DNA of 64,000 nucleotides from Paraspadella gotoi (GCA_051294375.1 CM119266.1:11093212-11157211), one strand, 5' to 3'; counted from the first letter of the stretch, positions 41,066 through 51,452 are shown. Notes: generated by a model not told the origin, from the sequence alone. Program-made: numbers and translations.

Positions 41066-41144
41066 TCCCCGATGAAACACGGGTGGCCGTTCTTTAAGGT
41101 GGCGTACTGTGGATTTAGGTTTGGCTTGGTGGGTACAAAAACAG
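41066..41144 (+). CDS. Candidate internal exon, copy 1
   Basis: 79 bases between a pyrimidine tract ending in GTCAG and a donor AACAG|GTGAGA. The first frame is fully open (26 codons plus one base) and starts Ser-Pro-Met-Lys-His. The second copy at 42162-42219 keeps both signals and an open first frame of 58 bases, shorter by 21. Copies differ by indels, so the true peptide is uncertain and no family can be named. Confidence 0.25.
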
Positions 41145-41906
41145 GTGAGAATAAGCCGTAGTCGTATGAACCGGCACACTTCTTTTTTTTTAATGAATTT
41201 GTTATCTTTGAAACGAGATCGCAGTTATCGTCAGAGCGAAGTTGTTGAGGAGCGGAATAAGGGAACAGTTGTTATCGTTGTTGTCGTTGTTGTTCGCGAA
41301 CTCGAAAATTTAATGACTCGAAATTCTGAGAGTTTTTGTGTGGGTCCGCGAGCTTTTTTTGTGAGTGTGCGATGAGCGGTTTTGTGTTTGTGTGATTTTT
41401 ATCTCTCAGTTGCGGAGATTTTGAAATTCGAAAGTCAATAATTTCGAAAGGGAAGAGTTGGAGAGATTTTATTACGGTTTTTATTATGGGTTAATAGAAA
41501 CTCACGATCGAGTTAATATTAACTTCGTCTTTGATTAGGAAAGAATATATAGGATTAGGATATTTGTGGGAAACAAGTGAGCATCGGATTAAAATGATTT
41601 CATGGGTAACGTTTAATATTTTGATGTTTCGTAACGAGAACATCTGTACAAAAGCAAAACGATTTCCGTTGCGAAATATTTCGTTGTGTATTTTTATTAT
41701 AAAACATCAAATCATTAAACTTAATTTGGATTAAAAGAAAACATCGATCGAGATAAAATAAACTTCGGAGTGAGAATGCAGGTGGAACGAAAGGAAAATA
41801 CTAACTTTCTGTTCAGTGAGGAATCGGTTTGGGAAAAACAGCATCGGAACGAAAAGATGTTAGGGTGAGGAAAAGACTGAAGGCGGAGGCGCGAGCAAGG
41901 AAATAA

Positions 41907-42139
41907 NNNNNNNNNNNNNNNNNNNNNNNNNNNNNNNNNNNNNNNNNNNNNNNNNNNNNNNNNNNNNNNNNNNNNNNNNNNNNNNNNNNNNNNNNNNNNN
42001 NNNNNNNNNNNNNNNNNNNNNNNNNNNNNNNNNNNNNNNNNNNNNNNNNNNNNNNNNNNNNNNNNNNNNNNNNNNNNNNNNNNNNNNNNNNNNNNNNNNN
42101 NNNNNNNNNNNNNNNNNNNNNNNNNNNNNNNNNNNNNNN
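41907..42139. other. Assembly gap, 233 N
   Basis: The right flank begins in CT repeat. Confidence 0.99.
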
Positions 42140-42161
42140 CTCTCTCTCTCTCTCGCTGCAG

Positions 42162-42219
42162 TCCGAAATGAAACGGGTGCCGTTTTTAAGTGGATGGATT
42201 AGGTGCTTGGTGACAACAG
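42162..42219 (+). CDS. Candidate internal exon, copy 2
   Basis: A CT run and CGCTGCAG give a better acceptor than in copy 1, and the exon ends at AACAG|GTGAGA. The first frame is open, 19 codons plus one base, reading Ser-Glu-Met-Lys-Arg-Val-Pro-Phe at its start. Function unknown. Confidence 0.25.
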
Positions 42220-42235
42220 GTGAGAAAGCGTAGGA

Positions 42236-42441
42236 GAACGAGAGAACGAGCGCGTGAAAGGAGAAAAACCGAGGGAGAGAGAGCGAGAAAGTGCGAGAGA
42301 GAGAGAGAGAGAGAGGGTGTGGAAAAATACTGGCGCTCTGGCTCTGAAACTGCCGGATGTACTCTCGTGTAATATGTTAACCGATCTTTTTACTTGTTAC
42401 TGGGCAATTTAAAGCTGTGTTTAATGGTTCACGTTATACGC

Positions 42442-42476
<35 letters not shown>

Positions 42477-42660
42477 CTTCCTCTTAATGTCGTTTCCAAG
42501 TTCCTTCAAAACGACGTTGGGAAAGAGACTCGGCAGCGGCCGCCGCCCGGCGCCGGTGCTGCAGTCGTCGTCGGCTGCATTTCCTGGAAAAGCTGTCTCG
42601 AGCTGAACCGAAGGGAGAAAAAAGAATCGGTGTTGTGAAGGACCGGGCGAGCGACTGAAC
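42236..42660. other. GA/CT tracts and unique DNA
   Basis: GA tract at 42296-42315 and CT tract at 42441-42477, then a GC-rich patch with GCGGCCGCCGCC. Open frames here mix repeat and GC-driven sequence and are not recognised. Confidence 0.5.
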
Positions 42661-42702
42661 GCGACTGAACGCGACTGAACGCGAATGAACGCGAACGCGA
42701 AA
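42651..42702 (+). repeat. 10-bp tandem repeat ACGCGACTGA
   Basis: About four to five units, the last with GAATGA and GAACGCGA variants. In one minus-strand frame it reads as alternating Arg, Ser, Phe, Ala and Val. Confidence 0.88.
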
Positions 42703-43427
42703 GCGCGGGCAGCGAAGCGATTGATTGACGGGAGATTAGGGCGGCGTTGTGTAAAAGGGATGAGAGGGGGGGGAAGGCGTGACTGTCGACAGTCGAACAG
42801 GCGTCTGGACAACTCGACGGATATTTATGTCTGTCGATGAAGGGAAACGAGAAGAAGAAGCAAGTTTTTACAAAAAGCTCGAATGAGGCTAATAAGCGAA
42901 AACTGTGACGGACGTGAGGACGAGAAGCGAACAATGTGATGAATGTGTATTGGGTAAGTAAGAAAGTGGTTTTGCACATGAAGAAGAATATTCCTTTAAC
43001 GGAATAATCCTTTCGGAATAGATGCAAGAATTACGTGGAATATTTAGATTGTAGATTAATTATTAAAATACTAATATAAAAAAAATACGAAGAATGTGCA
43101 CGAGGCAAACGAACTTGAGTCCGACCAATGTAAATACATTACAAATTTCTAAAATCGAGTGATCGATCAAATTCTCACAAAAAAAAACACCAAAAATGAT
43201 GACAAAAAACCGCAATAAATTATAATCGGTTTTAACGACAGTTTTACGTTCATTTTCCCCGAGTCGTTGCGAATGACGAGGCCACGAGGGACACGAAACG
43301 ATCCTGGACATCGTAAATATCTTTTATCACAATCACATCATAACTAAATATCTGCGGAACGAGGACCGCGACGACGCGACAATGAAAACCTCGTTTATGA
43401 TATCGAATCCAAGTCCGTGAGAGCTGC
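42703..43427. other. Unique DNA
   Basis: No gene seen. GG|GTAAGTAAG near 42952 is a donor-like word without an assignable exon. Confidence 0.45.
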
Positions 43428-43464
43428 GACGACCGACCGGACGGACGGACGGACGGACGGACGG
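43428..43464. repeat. (GGAC)n tetranucleotide repeat
   Basis: About seven GGAC units preceded by GACC variants. Confidence 0.93.
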
Positions 43465-44760
43465 AGTTTTTGGGGCATGACCGGGGAAAGAGAGGAAGGA
43501 GAACGGGTGGGAGTAAAGAGGGAGGAGAGAGGGAGGAAAGAGGGAGGGAGAAGAAAGGGAAGGACGTCCGCCTTTTCTCGATCTCAGCGGCCTTTCTTTA
43601 ATCGATGGAGACGGGGCCCGAATTCGCCGCGAACCGGCGAACGATGTCGACGACGACGAACAGGCTCACCCCCTTGTGGCTCGAAGCTCGATCGCGCATT
43701 CACCCCTACCGCCACGATCCGAAGCCGGACATTGGACGGCCCCCCTCTGCCCTGCCCCACTCCCTCCTATCTCTCTCCTATTTCCCTTCCCCCTCTTCCC
43801 GCCTCGGAGAAAAATATCATCGGGCGTTCGCGCCGCAGATAATGTTTTCGACGGCGGGGGTACGAAGGGGGGGGCGGAAGGTTGGGAAGGCGGTGGGTAC
43901 GTTAGGGTGGACGATCGATGAGGGGGCGAATCCTCCATTCCCCGGGAGCGGCGGGCGGGGCAGAGAATACGACCGTCGAACCAAAAAAATATATATATAT
44001 CGAATTCTATTTTAAAAAAAAAAATCGCTCGCCCCGAAAAATTCGTGCGAAATCAGATTTCTGTGGCCGATAAGAAGAGAGGAAAAGAAAATATATCGAA
44101 GTAAAGTTTATATAACTTGAGTTTTTTATTTATATTATTTATATATAGACTGAGATGAGAAGAGAAAAAAAAAGAGTTGAAGGTACTCACTCGATGCAAA
44201 GTGAAATGAGCCGGTTTGATCGGTTGCTTTAGAGTTCGAAGGGGAGGAAGAAATGGGGCGCTTTTTTTTTTGTATTGATTTTTGTTTTTTAATTGTTATT
44301 TCGGAGTAAAAAACGAAACGAAATATTTTGGGGGGGGGGAGCAAAAAAAATATTTGAAAACGATTCTTGAGGGAGTCAATCAAACGTGTAGAGGGATTTG
44401 AGGAAAAAAAAGAGAGAGAGAGACAGAGAGCGAGAGATAGAGAATAAAGAGAGAGAGAGAGAGAAAAAGAGAGGATTAAAAAATTCCAAAATCACAACTT
44501 TGGTGGTTTTCACTTTTTTTTTTGGTCGAAAAAAACTTTGCTTTTTTGGATTTTTTGTTTGTTTGTTTGTATGTTTGTTTGTTTTTTTTTTGGAAAAAAA
44601 TAACTTGTCGCGGGTGAAACCGGGTATTTTTTTGATGAATTACAAACACGAGGGAAGTTGGGAGAATATCCTAAGGTGAACGTCTTTGGCTGTGAATCAA
44701 AGGAAATTGAGGCGGGCATTAGTGGGGAAATCAAATAAAATTAACGGGAATGAGAGAGGG

Positions 44761-44763
<3 letters not shown>
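43465..44763. other. Unique DNA
   Basis: No recognised gene. G-rich purines at 43480-43560 and a GC-rich patch at 43600-43970 give several overlapping open frames in different frames, none convincing. GTTT repeats lie at 44560-44585. Confidence 0.45.

Positions 44764-44799
<36 letters not shown>
44764..44799. repeat. (GA)n microsatellite
   Basis: Near-perfect GA. Confidence 0.95.
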
Positions 44800-44800
<1 letters not shown>

Positions 44801-45318
44801 GGAAATAAAGGAGAAAAGCGCAGAAAATCATCGTAACACGTGTTAATCAGGATCGAAAAGAAAATACGGATACTTTTTAAATAGGGTATAAACGTGTCCC
44901 ACGGTTAATAAATCAAATTATCCGATAAGCGACCGAAATTACTTATCGGCCGCCGCCGTCGTCGCATAAAATATTTTATTTTCTTATTTTTTTTTTCCGG
45001 CGAGCGAGGACTTGGATTGGCATTGGGAGTCGAATTATGGGTCAAAGTTTGTAGACGAATAAATAAAAGTTGTGGAGATGATGGAACGTTATATTATTTA
45101 TATATTGTTAGGAATAAAATATGATTTTCATTATAATTTTGAAAGATTCTGGCAGATGAAGATGAGAAATATAAAAAGAAATTAAAATCGTAAACGCAAA
45201 TATTGTTGGCCGTTAATTTTTTTTTTTTGATGTGAGCATTTACATTTAAACGAAAAAAAATTATGTAAACGGTATACATATTTACTGTTTTAAACTGTCG
45301 AAGCGCCGACGGTTCAAA

Positions 45319-45321
<3 letters not shown>
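44800..45321. other. Unique DNA with inverted GATA words
   Basis: No gene seen. CCGATAAG at 44922-44929 and CTTATCGG at 44942-44949 form a perfect 8-base inverted repeat with a 12-base loop. Confidence 0.5.

Positions 45322-45360
<39 letters not shown>
45322..45360. repeat. (CT)n microsatellite
   Basis: Perfect CT; an E-box palindrome TCACGTGA follows at 45374-45381. Confidence 0.95.
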
Positions 45361-45362
<2 letters not shown>

Positions 45363-45381
45363 AACGGATGTCGTCACGTGA

Positions 45382-46061
45382 AAACAAAACGACCCCCAAA
45401 AAAAGAACAACAAACAAAAATCACGTCGCCAGTTTTTTTTCTCTCTCCCTTTTTTTCCCTCTGATTTAAAAAAAAAATTCTCTGGGAATAAAAAGACCGG
45501 TTAATAGCATTAGTCGAAGATAATGAATTCATTTGCAGATCGAGCAGGGAAAAAGAGAGAATTTTAACGAAGGAAAAAAAAAAGAAACATTTTCATTTTT
45601 TAGCTAAGAAAGTCAATAAAGAAAGGATTCGCTGCTTAGTTGAAGACTTGGAAATCGAATAATTGAATAAACGAATATCTGAATGGTGCCGTCGTTTTTT
45701 TGTGATCGCATGAGAGAGATAGATTTGCGAGTATCTGTGTTGTGTGTCTGAGTTCTGAGACGAGTTCGGGGGGGGGGAGTGATTCTGGCAACTAGTGGAG
45801 GTGAGAAATCGATCTTGGAAAGTTGAATTGGAAGGAAGCATTGGTTTCACTGACTGTGAATTTTGTTGAGGGATTGATTTAAAGAGACTGTGAGATTGCA
45901 GTTTGCACTTCGACGATTGAGCAAGATTTGCACGAGTAGGTGCTGAAAGGATTGAAACCAATATGGAGAGAGGTTGAGCACGAGAAGTTAACGACGACTA
46001 AGTTGGAAGTAGATATCAAGTCGTGGTAACGAGGTCAAGGTAAGAAAGGATTATGAGGCAT
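45382..46061. other. Unique DNA ending in a strong donor-like site
   Basis: TCAAG|GTAAGAAAG at 46035-46048 on the + strand is a strong 5' splice-site match. The preceding 300 bases are low in simple repeat, so a non-coding exon is possible. A 122-residue minus-strand frame (45593-45961) lacks an ATG start and is not annotated. Confidence 0.35.
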
Positions 46062-46250
46062 ATTTTACTTTCGCCGACCGGTTAGTGTTGGTTTCGGGTT
46101 AGTGTTGGTTAAGGGTTAGGGGTGGTTAGACGTAAGAGTGTTTAGGGTAAGGGTAATTAGGTAATAATTTTTTAAAAATTTTTTTCTAAAATAAATATAT
46201 ATAATTGGTTTTTCAAAAGACGTCAAAACCCCGGTCGGCGAAAGTAAAAT
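46062..46250. mobile_element. 189-bp MITE-like element with 20-bp terminal inverted repeats
   Basis: ATTTTACTTTCGCCGACCGG at 46062-46081 is the exact reverse complement of 46231-46250. Inside the left end, GGTTAG and GTGTTGGTT words recur (46080-46165); the right half is AT-rich. Length, perfect terminal repeats and lack of coding capacity fit a miniature inverted-repeat transposable element. No clear target-site duplication is visible and no transposase is present, so the superfamily cannot be assigned. Confidence 0.6.
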
Positions 46251-46785
46251 TTTACCGATTTTTAATTTGACTAAATATATATAAATAGAACTCTGGAGAC
46301 TCAAATTGACCTCAGTCATCAAGATGACCTTAGTCACAAATACACTTTTAAGTAGTCAGAGAACAACAAAAGAGAATTACGTAAATTGCGCACATTCTCA
46401 CAATGTACTAGGAAAAATATATAACTATAAATTAAGAATCTTATAAATATATTTAAAAGCAATTTAATTTAAAAAAAAAATTCAAAATTATGAAAATGAT
46501 ATGTCATTATCTTGTAAGAGTGATAGAGGCCTTAAACCAACAAAGCCTGCCCAAAATGAGGGGCTACATAGCTTATTTATTATTTATTAAATTAAAGGAT
46601 AATTTTTACCTTCGTCGTACCAATATTATAATGTGTCTCGAGTCATTTTTAAGAATAATTAAAACAATTATTCCTCAGCGTTAATCGTTGAAGAATTATT
46701 TGTTTTTCTCATCTTTGTGTTAATATAATTATCATACTTTCTACGACCATAACTCGAAAATATCAAAACGCCCTTTAGAATGGGT
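46251..46785. other. Unique AT-rich DNA with a dispersed repeat
   Basis: No gene seen apart from the conserved segment annotated at 46497-46582. Confidence 0.5.
46497..46582. repeat. Dispersed conserved segment, copy A
   Basis: Shares the core TATGTCATTATCTTGTAAGA and GAGGCCTTAAACC and AAAGCCTG words with 60311-60394 and 61573-61655, at roughly 85 percent identity by eye over about 85 bases. No flanking homology beyond this is seen. It may be a fragment of a transposon or a conserved non-coding RNA-like unit. The short open frame through it (46490-46684) is not recognised. Confidence 0.6.
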
Positions 46786-47190
46786 TCACGCGCGTATACT
46801 TTCACTCGCACAGACAAACGGACGCATAAGATAAGCGGATAAACCCGACCGAAAAAAAAAAATCCGTTTTTTTTTCGCCCCGAATCGATGCAGCGGCTTC
46901 TGCCTCTGATACAGAGAATGGTCTGGTTCGTCAGCGTCTGCGACTTTCAAAGACGCGAGATAACCATTGTTTTCCGCGGTTCGAATATCGATCGTCGTTG
47001 TCGTCGTCGTCGTCGTCATCCTTTTGAGAAATTCGATGGGATTTTCCGATGAAAATCGAAAGCCTCGGAGGCGGAAGAGACGATTATCTTCGCGACGGCG
47101 ACGGTCGTTTGACGCGGCGTGACGCTGTTCGACTCGGCGTGACGTGGGTAATGTCGAAACGTCACGTGGTGACCACGGCGCGTGAGCTTG
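46786..47190. other. Unique DNA with TGACG-rich patch
   Basis: A GTC triplet tract lies at 46993-47018. Between 47107 and 47173, TGACG/CGTCA words recur, including TGACGTGG at 47140-47147 and GTCACGTGGTGAC at 47161-47173. These resemble ATF/CREB and ATF6-type sites. No gene is assigned. Confidence 0.35.
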
Positions 47191-47278
47191 NNNNNNNNNN
47201 NNNNNNNNNNNNNNNNNNNNNNNNNNNNNNNNNNNNNNNNNNNNNNNNNNNNNNNNNNNNNNNNNNNNNNNNNNNNNN
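47191..47278. other. Assembly gap, 88 N
   Basis: Interrupts the open frames described at 47279-47445. Confidence 0.99.
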
Positions 47279-47445
47279 CTGGACCCTCGGTTCTTTGGCT
47301 CGGGGGTCTTTCCGGGGGGCCTTTAGAATCAGTTTTTCTGGCATATCTTTCTTCGTTGCTGCTGTATGTCCGCATATACCATACTTTGAACTTGCGACTG
47401 GGTGTGGGGAACCACCATAAGTAATCATTGGCATTCGAAGAAGGA
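47279..47445 (-). CDS. Candidate coding exon fragment
   Basis: On the minus strand a pyrimidine-rich stretch ends in CTATAAG at 47446, acceptor-like, and is followed by about 167 bases open to the gap. The frame containing Asn-Asp-Tyr-Leu-Trp-Trp-Phe-Pro is free of simple repeat and ends with Lys/Arg/Pro-rich sequence. A second minus frame, starting at an ATG (47432-47434), is open too, and so is a + frame, which weakens the case. No family recognised. Confidence 0.18.
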
Positions 47446-48250
47446 CTTATAGATGAGAGAGACGAGGGAGGTCTGAGAGGGAAGACGAGAGAGGAAAGAC
47501 CAGAGACGGAACGAGATGCAGTCAGAGATACGACGACTCGAGAGTGCGATGACGAGAGAGAGACTGAGCAGCGGATCAAGTCGAGTAGTAGAGCGAGAGA
47601 GAGAGAGAGAGGAGAGCGAGCTCGATGAAAGAGACCGGACGAGAGAGAGAGAGAGAGAGAAAAGAGTAGAGGACGCGAAGAGAAAACGAGACGAGATAGA
47701 GATTCCCTCTGTCCCATCCATTTAAATCTTTAGATTCAAGAGATCTAGGCTCCTCTCTTATTTCGCCCTTCCCTCCCTCTCTCCTCCCCTCTTGAGAGCG
47801 AGAAGAGATGCTTATACCTTTTTACTTCAATCATACAGGTATCGAGAAGTTAAGAGAGAACAACCTTAAAAAAAGCTTGAAGAGCAGAGAACAAATAAAA
47901 AACACAGGCAGAGACAGTCCTTGAGCAGTTACACTCTACAGTATAAGAACAGATGTCAGCTTAAGTAACCAAAAGACGTCGTCCGAGTCAGCTTCAAATA
48001 TCTCATTCTTCTCATACAAGATATTACCGCGGATAATCTTCTCTCTCTCTTAAAAAAAAAGAGAGACAGGGTAAGAGTGAAAGAAAAAAGAAAGAGAGAA
48101 AGAAAAAAAAGAGCGAGTCAGAATAAAAGATTTATAAAAGAAATACGGAAAATATAAGCGAAAAAAGAGAATTTTATTAAAAATCCATCTAACTAATAAA
48201 AAAAACTAATGAAGTTGATTTGAAATTGTTAATCAGTTTGATGTTCAACT
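47446..48250. other. GA-rich degenerate region and unique DNA
   Basis: Positions 47450-47705 are degenerate GAGA/GACGA purine-rich sequence; the open frames on both strands there are compositional. The rest is AT-rich with no gene. Confidence 0.5.
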
Positions 48251-48783
48251 AAATTCATTTATAAATAAATTGGATGGCGGAAGAAAAAAAAAAGGGAAAA
48301 GTGGAGCGGGAGCGACAGCAACTGGCAAATAGCCGTCGATGCAGCAAATAAAATCTGGCAACAAGGAAAAAGAAGAAGAAAAAACACGATATAAAGAAAG
48401 AAAAAAAAGAAAAAAACCGTTGGCGCAAAAAAAAAAAAAAAATCCCGGAAGAAGGAAAAAGAAAAAAAAGGAGAAAAAAGGAGGAAAAAGGAGGAACGAA
48501 GAAAAAAAGAAGGAAAATGAAAAAAAAGAAGAAGAAAAAAAACGCGACGTGAATGATTTCGACGGAGAAAAAAGAAGGAAGTGAAAAGACGAAAACGAGC
48601 ACGGTGATGACAAGAAGAAGAAAGAGGAAAAGAAAAGAGGAGGAAGAGGAGGAAGAGAAGGAGGAGGAGGAGGATCTAGGAGGTAAACAAATAAGGAGAC
48701 TCACAAGGAGAAAGACGAGGAAGACGACAAACAGGAAAGGAAAGAAAAAATACGAGGAGGAGGAGGAGGAAGAAGAGGAGGCG
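48251..48783. other. Purine-only stretch (GAA/AAG/GGA)
   Basis: Almost every base on the + strand is A or G. It reads as Lys/Glu on + and Ser/Phe on -, giving long spurious frames. Confidence 0.85.
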
Positions 48784-49634
48784 NNNNNNNNNNNNNNNNN
48801 NNNNNNNNNNNNNNNNNNNNNNNNNNNNNNNNNNNNNNNNNNNNNNNNNNNNNNNNNNNNNNNNNNNNNNNNNNNNNNNNNNNNNNNNNNNNNNNNNNNN
48901 NNNNNNNNNNNNNNNNNNNNNNNNNNNNNNNNNNNNNNNNNNNNNNNNNNNNNNNNNNNNNNNNNNNNNNNNNNNNNNNNNNNNNNNNNNNNNNNNNNNN
49001 NNNNNNNNNNNNNNNNNNNNNNNNNNNNNNNNNNNNNNNNNNNNNNNNNNNNNNNNNNNNNNNNNNNNNNNNNNNNNNNNNNNNNNNNNNNNNNNNNNNN
49101 NNNNNNNNNNNNNNNNNNNNNNNNNNNNNNNNNNNNNNNNNNNNNNNNNNNNNNNNNNNNNNNNNNNNNNNNNNNNNNNNNNNNNNNNNNNNNNNNNNNN
49201 NNNNNNNNNNNNNNNNNNNNNNNNNNNNNNNNNNNNNNNNNNNNNNNNNNNNNNNNNNNNNNNNNNNNNNNNNNNNNNNNNNNNNNNNNNNNNNNNNNNN
49301 NNNNNNNNNNNNNNNNNNNNNNNNNNNNNNNNNNNNNNNNNNNNNNNNNNNNNNNNNNNNNNNNNNNNNNNNNNNNNNNNNNNNNNNNNNNNNNNNNNNN
49401 NNNNNNNNNNNNNNNNNNNNNNNNNNNNNNNNNNNNNNNNNNNNNNNNNNNNNNNNNNNNNNNNNNNNNNNNNNNNNNNNNNNNNNNNNNNNNNNNNNNN
49501 NNNNNNNNNNNNNNNNNNNNNNNNNNNNNNNNNNNNNNNNNNNNNNNNNNNNNNNNNNNNNNNNNNNNNNNNNNNNNNNNNNNNNNNNNNNNNNNNNNNN
49601 NNNNNNNNNNNNNNNNNNNNNNNNNNNNNNNNNN
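48784..49634. other. Assembly gap, 851 N
   Basis: Follows the purine-only stretch. It has the same length as the gap at 3246-4096. Confidence 0.99.
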
Positions 49635-49945
49635 CAAGCGTCGAGAATAATGAAGACGCGATTCCAATTATTCTCGTTTTCTTTGTCGGTATTTAAATCC
49701 ATATTTTTTTGGATAAAGTTAATCAATTTTAACGGATGATAGCAAGCACAAGTTTTTTTTGGATTAATACTGTAACCATTAATTTCACGCTAGAGACTAT
49801 CACGTTGTTGTTGTTGTTGCTGTTCTTGTTGTTTTTGTTGTTGAAACGACCCAAAAATTGTAGTTCACGCTCGAGTGACGTCACCGTCGAAAATATTAAC
49901 AGATTCAGATCCGTTTTTTTTTTCCGAGTGATTTTATTTTTGTGA

Positions 49946-49946
<1 letters not shown>
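49635..49946. other. Unique DNA with GTT triplets
   Basis: A (TTG)n-type tract lies at 49805-49843. No gene seen. Confidence 0.5.
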
Positions 49947-49976
<30 letters not shown>

Positions 49977-49977
49977 T
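49947..49977. repeat. (GAC)n trinucleotide repeat
   Basis: About nine GAC units. Confidence 0.94.
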
Positions 49978-51044
49978 TGTTTATTGTAAAACAGAGGGTT
50001 TAGTCGAAAAGGCGAAGAGCTGAATATTTAAAAAACAAAAAAGAGGTGTTAACTAAATGTCCTCGAGTAATGCTTTTAAGCTCATTAACTTAAAAAAAGT
50101 TCACTTCGAGCTTTGGAACATGTGAAAACTGTACAAATTATGACTTATTAAGTTTAATGATTATCGAGAGAGATTTAAAATTATATTTTCTCATTAGATT
50201 TTTTTTTCTGTTAGATTTTTTTCAAAAGTAGCAACGATAAAGTCGAAATAGTAATATCATCATTTTTTTCCGATGCGGCTTGTAGCCCGTTTTATTATTA
50301 GAACTCCAACAAACGGCCATCCGGTTATCATGAACGATATCGCGTTCCTCCGAAAAAAAAATGTTTGTAAAATTATGAACTCACTGTGCGATCGATTTTT
50401 GGGAATAATAGATTAACTTGAAAATTTTTCGGAAAAAAAAATTTATGAATGCGTACCCTAAAAATAAAGTTTTTCCAAAAACTGCGATATGCGAATGAAA
50501 TTAAACGATCGTTCGACAAGGACTGTTGAAACGATCACCCTTCCCGTTACTCGCGATTTGTGAGAAATAACTAAAAATTATCACAAACTTTTCTTTCAGA
50601 TTTCCCATTCGCATAGAATCCTTTCATTACGTATTACCATTTTAATTATACATTCAGATTCGCCTCGAATGAAAGCAACGAGAAAAAAAAATGCCGACAT
50701 TTTTTCGCACTCTTTCTCTCTCTCTCTCCCTCGTTTTTGTTATTTTCCGGCGCGTAATCAAAAAAATCTAAAACATTCGTTTTGTCAGATGCGCGAGTCT
50801 TCACAGTTCATAATTCGAGGCAGAAACAAAAAGCGAGAATCTGAGAGAAGAAGAAGAACATTTTCTTTCTTTTTTCCCTTTTTTCTTTCTTTTTTATCTT
50901 TTGCCTTTCGCGCGTCAGTTGGTTTCAGAGATTATTTTTTTTATTATCAGGATTCAAAGTCTGAAGAAAGAGAATATATACTAATTATACTATGTATTTT
51001 ATACTATATCCTGAATATCATTTTAAAAAAATGATTGAGCAGCG
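49978..51044. other. Unique AT-rich DNA
   Basis: No recognised gene. An open frame at 50669-51034 (+) is Ser/Phe- and Arg-rich from simple sequence. Confidence 0.45.
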
Positions 51045-51452
51045 ATGATAATTGTGGATAGTTATAGGAGTGTCAGTTTCGTTAATGCAGATATCAATAT
51101 ATTTCATTGGAGGTCGAACTGTTTACTATATCCGAGTTTTTATCTTTCTTCGATCGCCGACGTTGTATTCGAGTCAAAGTTAAAAAACATCAGCGTTCAA
51201 AACATTTTTCGTTTTCCTGGTGTTTGTTTTTTTACTTTAAACAATCCTGTTTGTTTTTCTGTTGTTTTTTTAAATCGAAAACAAAACATTTATTTTTTCT
51301 CTTTCGATGCGAAATCGGATTTGATTTTGTTTTCTGAGAAAAAAAAATCTCTGCGGAGACACAATAGAAAAATCGGCGAGCTTCCTCGTGTGCTCTTAAT
51401 TAGAACTGAAATGAAAAGAAAATATACAGAAATAAAAATTAAAAAAATTTAA
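51045..51452 (+). CDS. Unrecognised 135-residue open frame
   Basis: ATG to stop in AT-rich sequence and free of GA/CT repeat, the longest such frame without N. The product would be rich in Phe, Ser, Lys and Asn, with a hydrophobic middle (about residues 57-85) and a basic end. No motif or family is recognised. A chance frame in TTT-rich DNA is the leading alternative. Confidence 0.12.
   Translation: MIIVDSYRSVSFVNADINIFHWRSNCLLYPSFYLSSIADVVFESKLKNISVQNIFRFPGVCFFTLNNPVCFSVVFLNRKQNIYFFSFDAKSDLILFSEKKKSLRRHNRKIGELPRVLLIRTEMKRKYTEIKIKKI

Larger units (their letters stand above)
39768..41160 (+). repeat. Duplication H, copy 1 (longer, insertion-rich)
   Basis: Matches 41179-42235 in order: GTTATCGTTGTT, TTTTGTGTGGGTCCG, ATTACGGTTTTTATTATGGG, AACATCTGTACAAAAG-type and CGTTGCGAA blocks, ending at an exon-like AACAGGTGAGA. 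This copy has frequent extra single bases relative to copy 2. Confidence 0.88.
41179..42235 (+). repeat. Duplication H, copy 2 (shorter)
   Basis: Second copy of 39768-41160, broken by the gap at 41907-42139, which lies where copy 1 has its CT-rich tract and preceding sequence. Confidence 0.88.

Noticed and set aside
45593-45961. 122-residue Ser/Asn/Gln-rich minus-strand frame
   Set aside because: The stated start is not ATG, there is no recognisable domain, and the + strand ends in a donor-like site that argues for the other strand.
46080-46165. Interstitial telomere repeat (TTAGG or TTAGGG)
   Set aside because: GGTTAG words are irregular and sit between perfect terminal inverted repeats, so they belong to the MITE-like element.
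48553-49667. Open frames of 340-470 residues
   Set aside because: Most of the length is N, and the rest is a Lys/Glu or Ser/Phe translation of a purine-only stretch.
49805-49843. Leftover long-read adapter at the GTT-rich stretch
   Set aside because: Only the GTTGTT part resembles an adapter loop. The flanking GGAGGA and GAGAGAGAT parts are missing and it is not at a palindrome axis.
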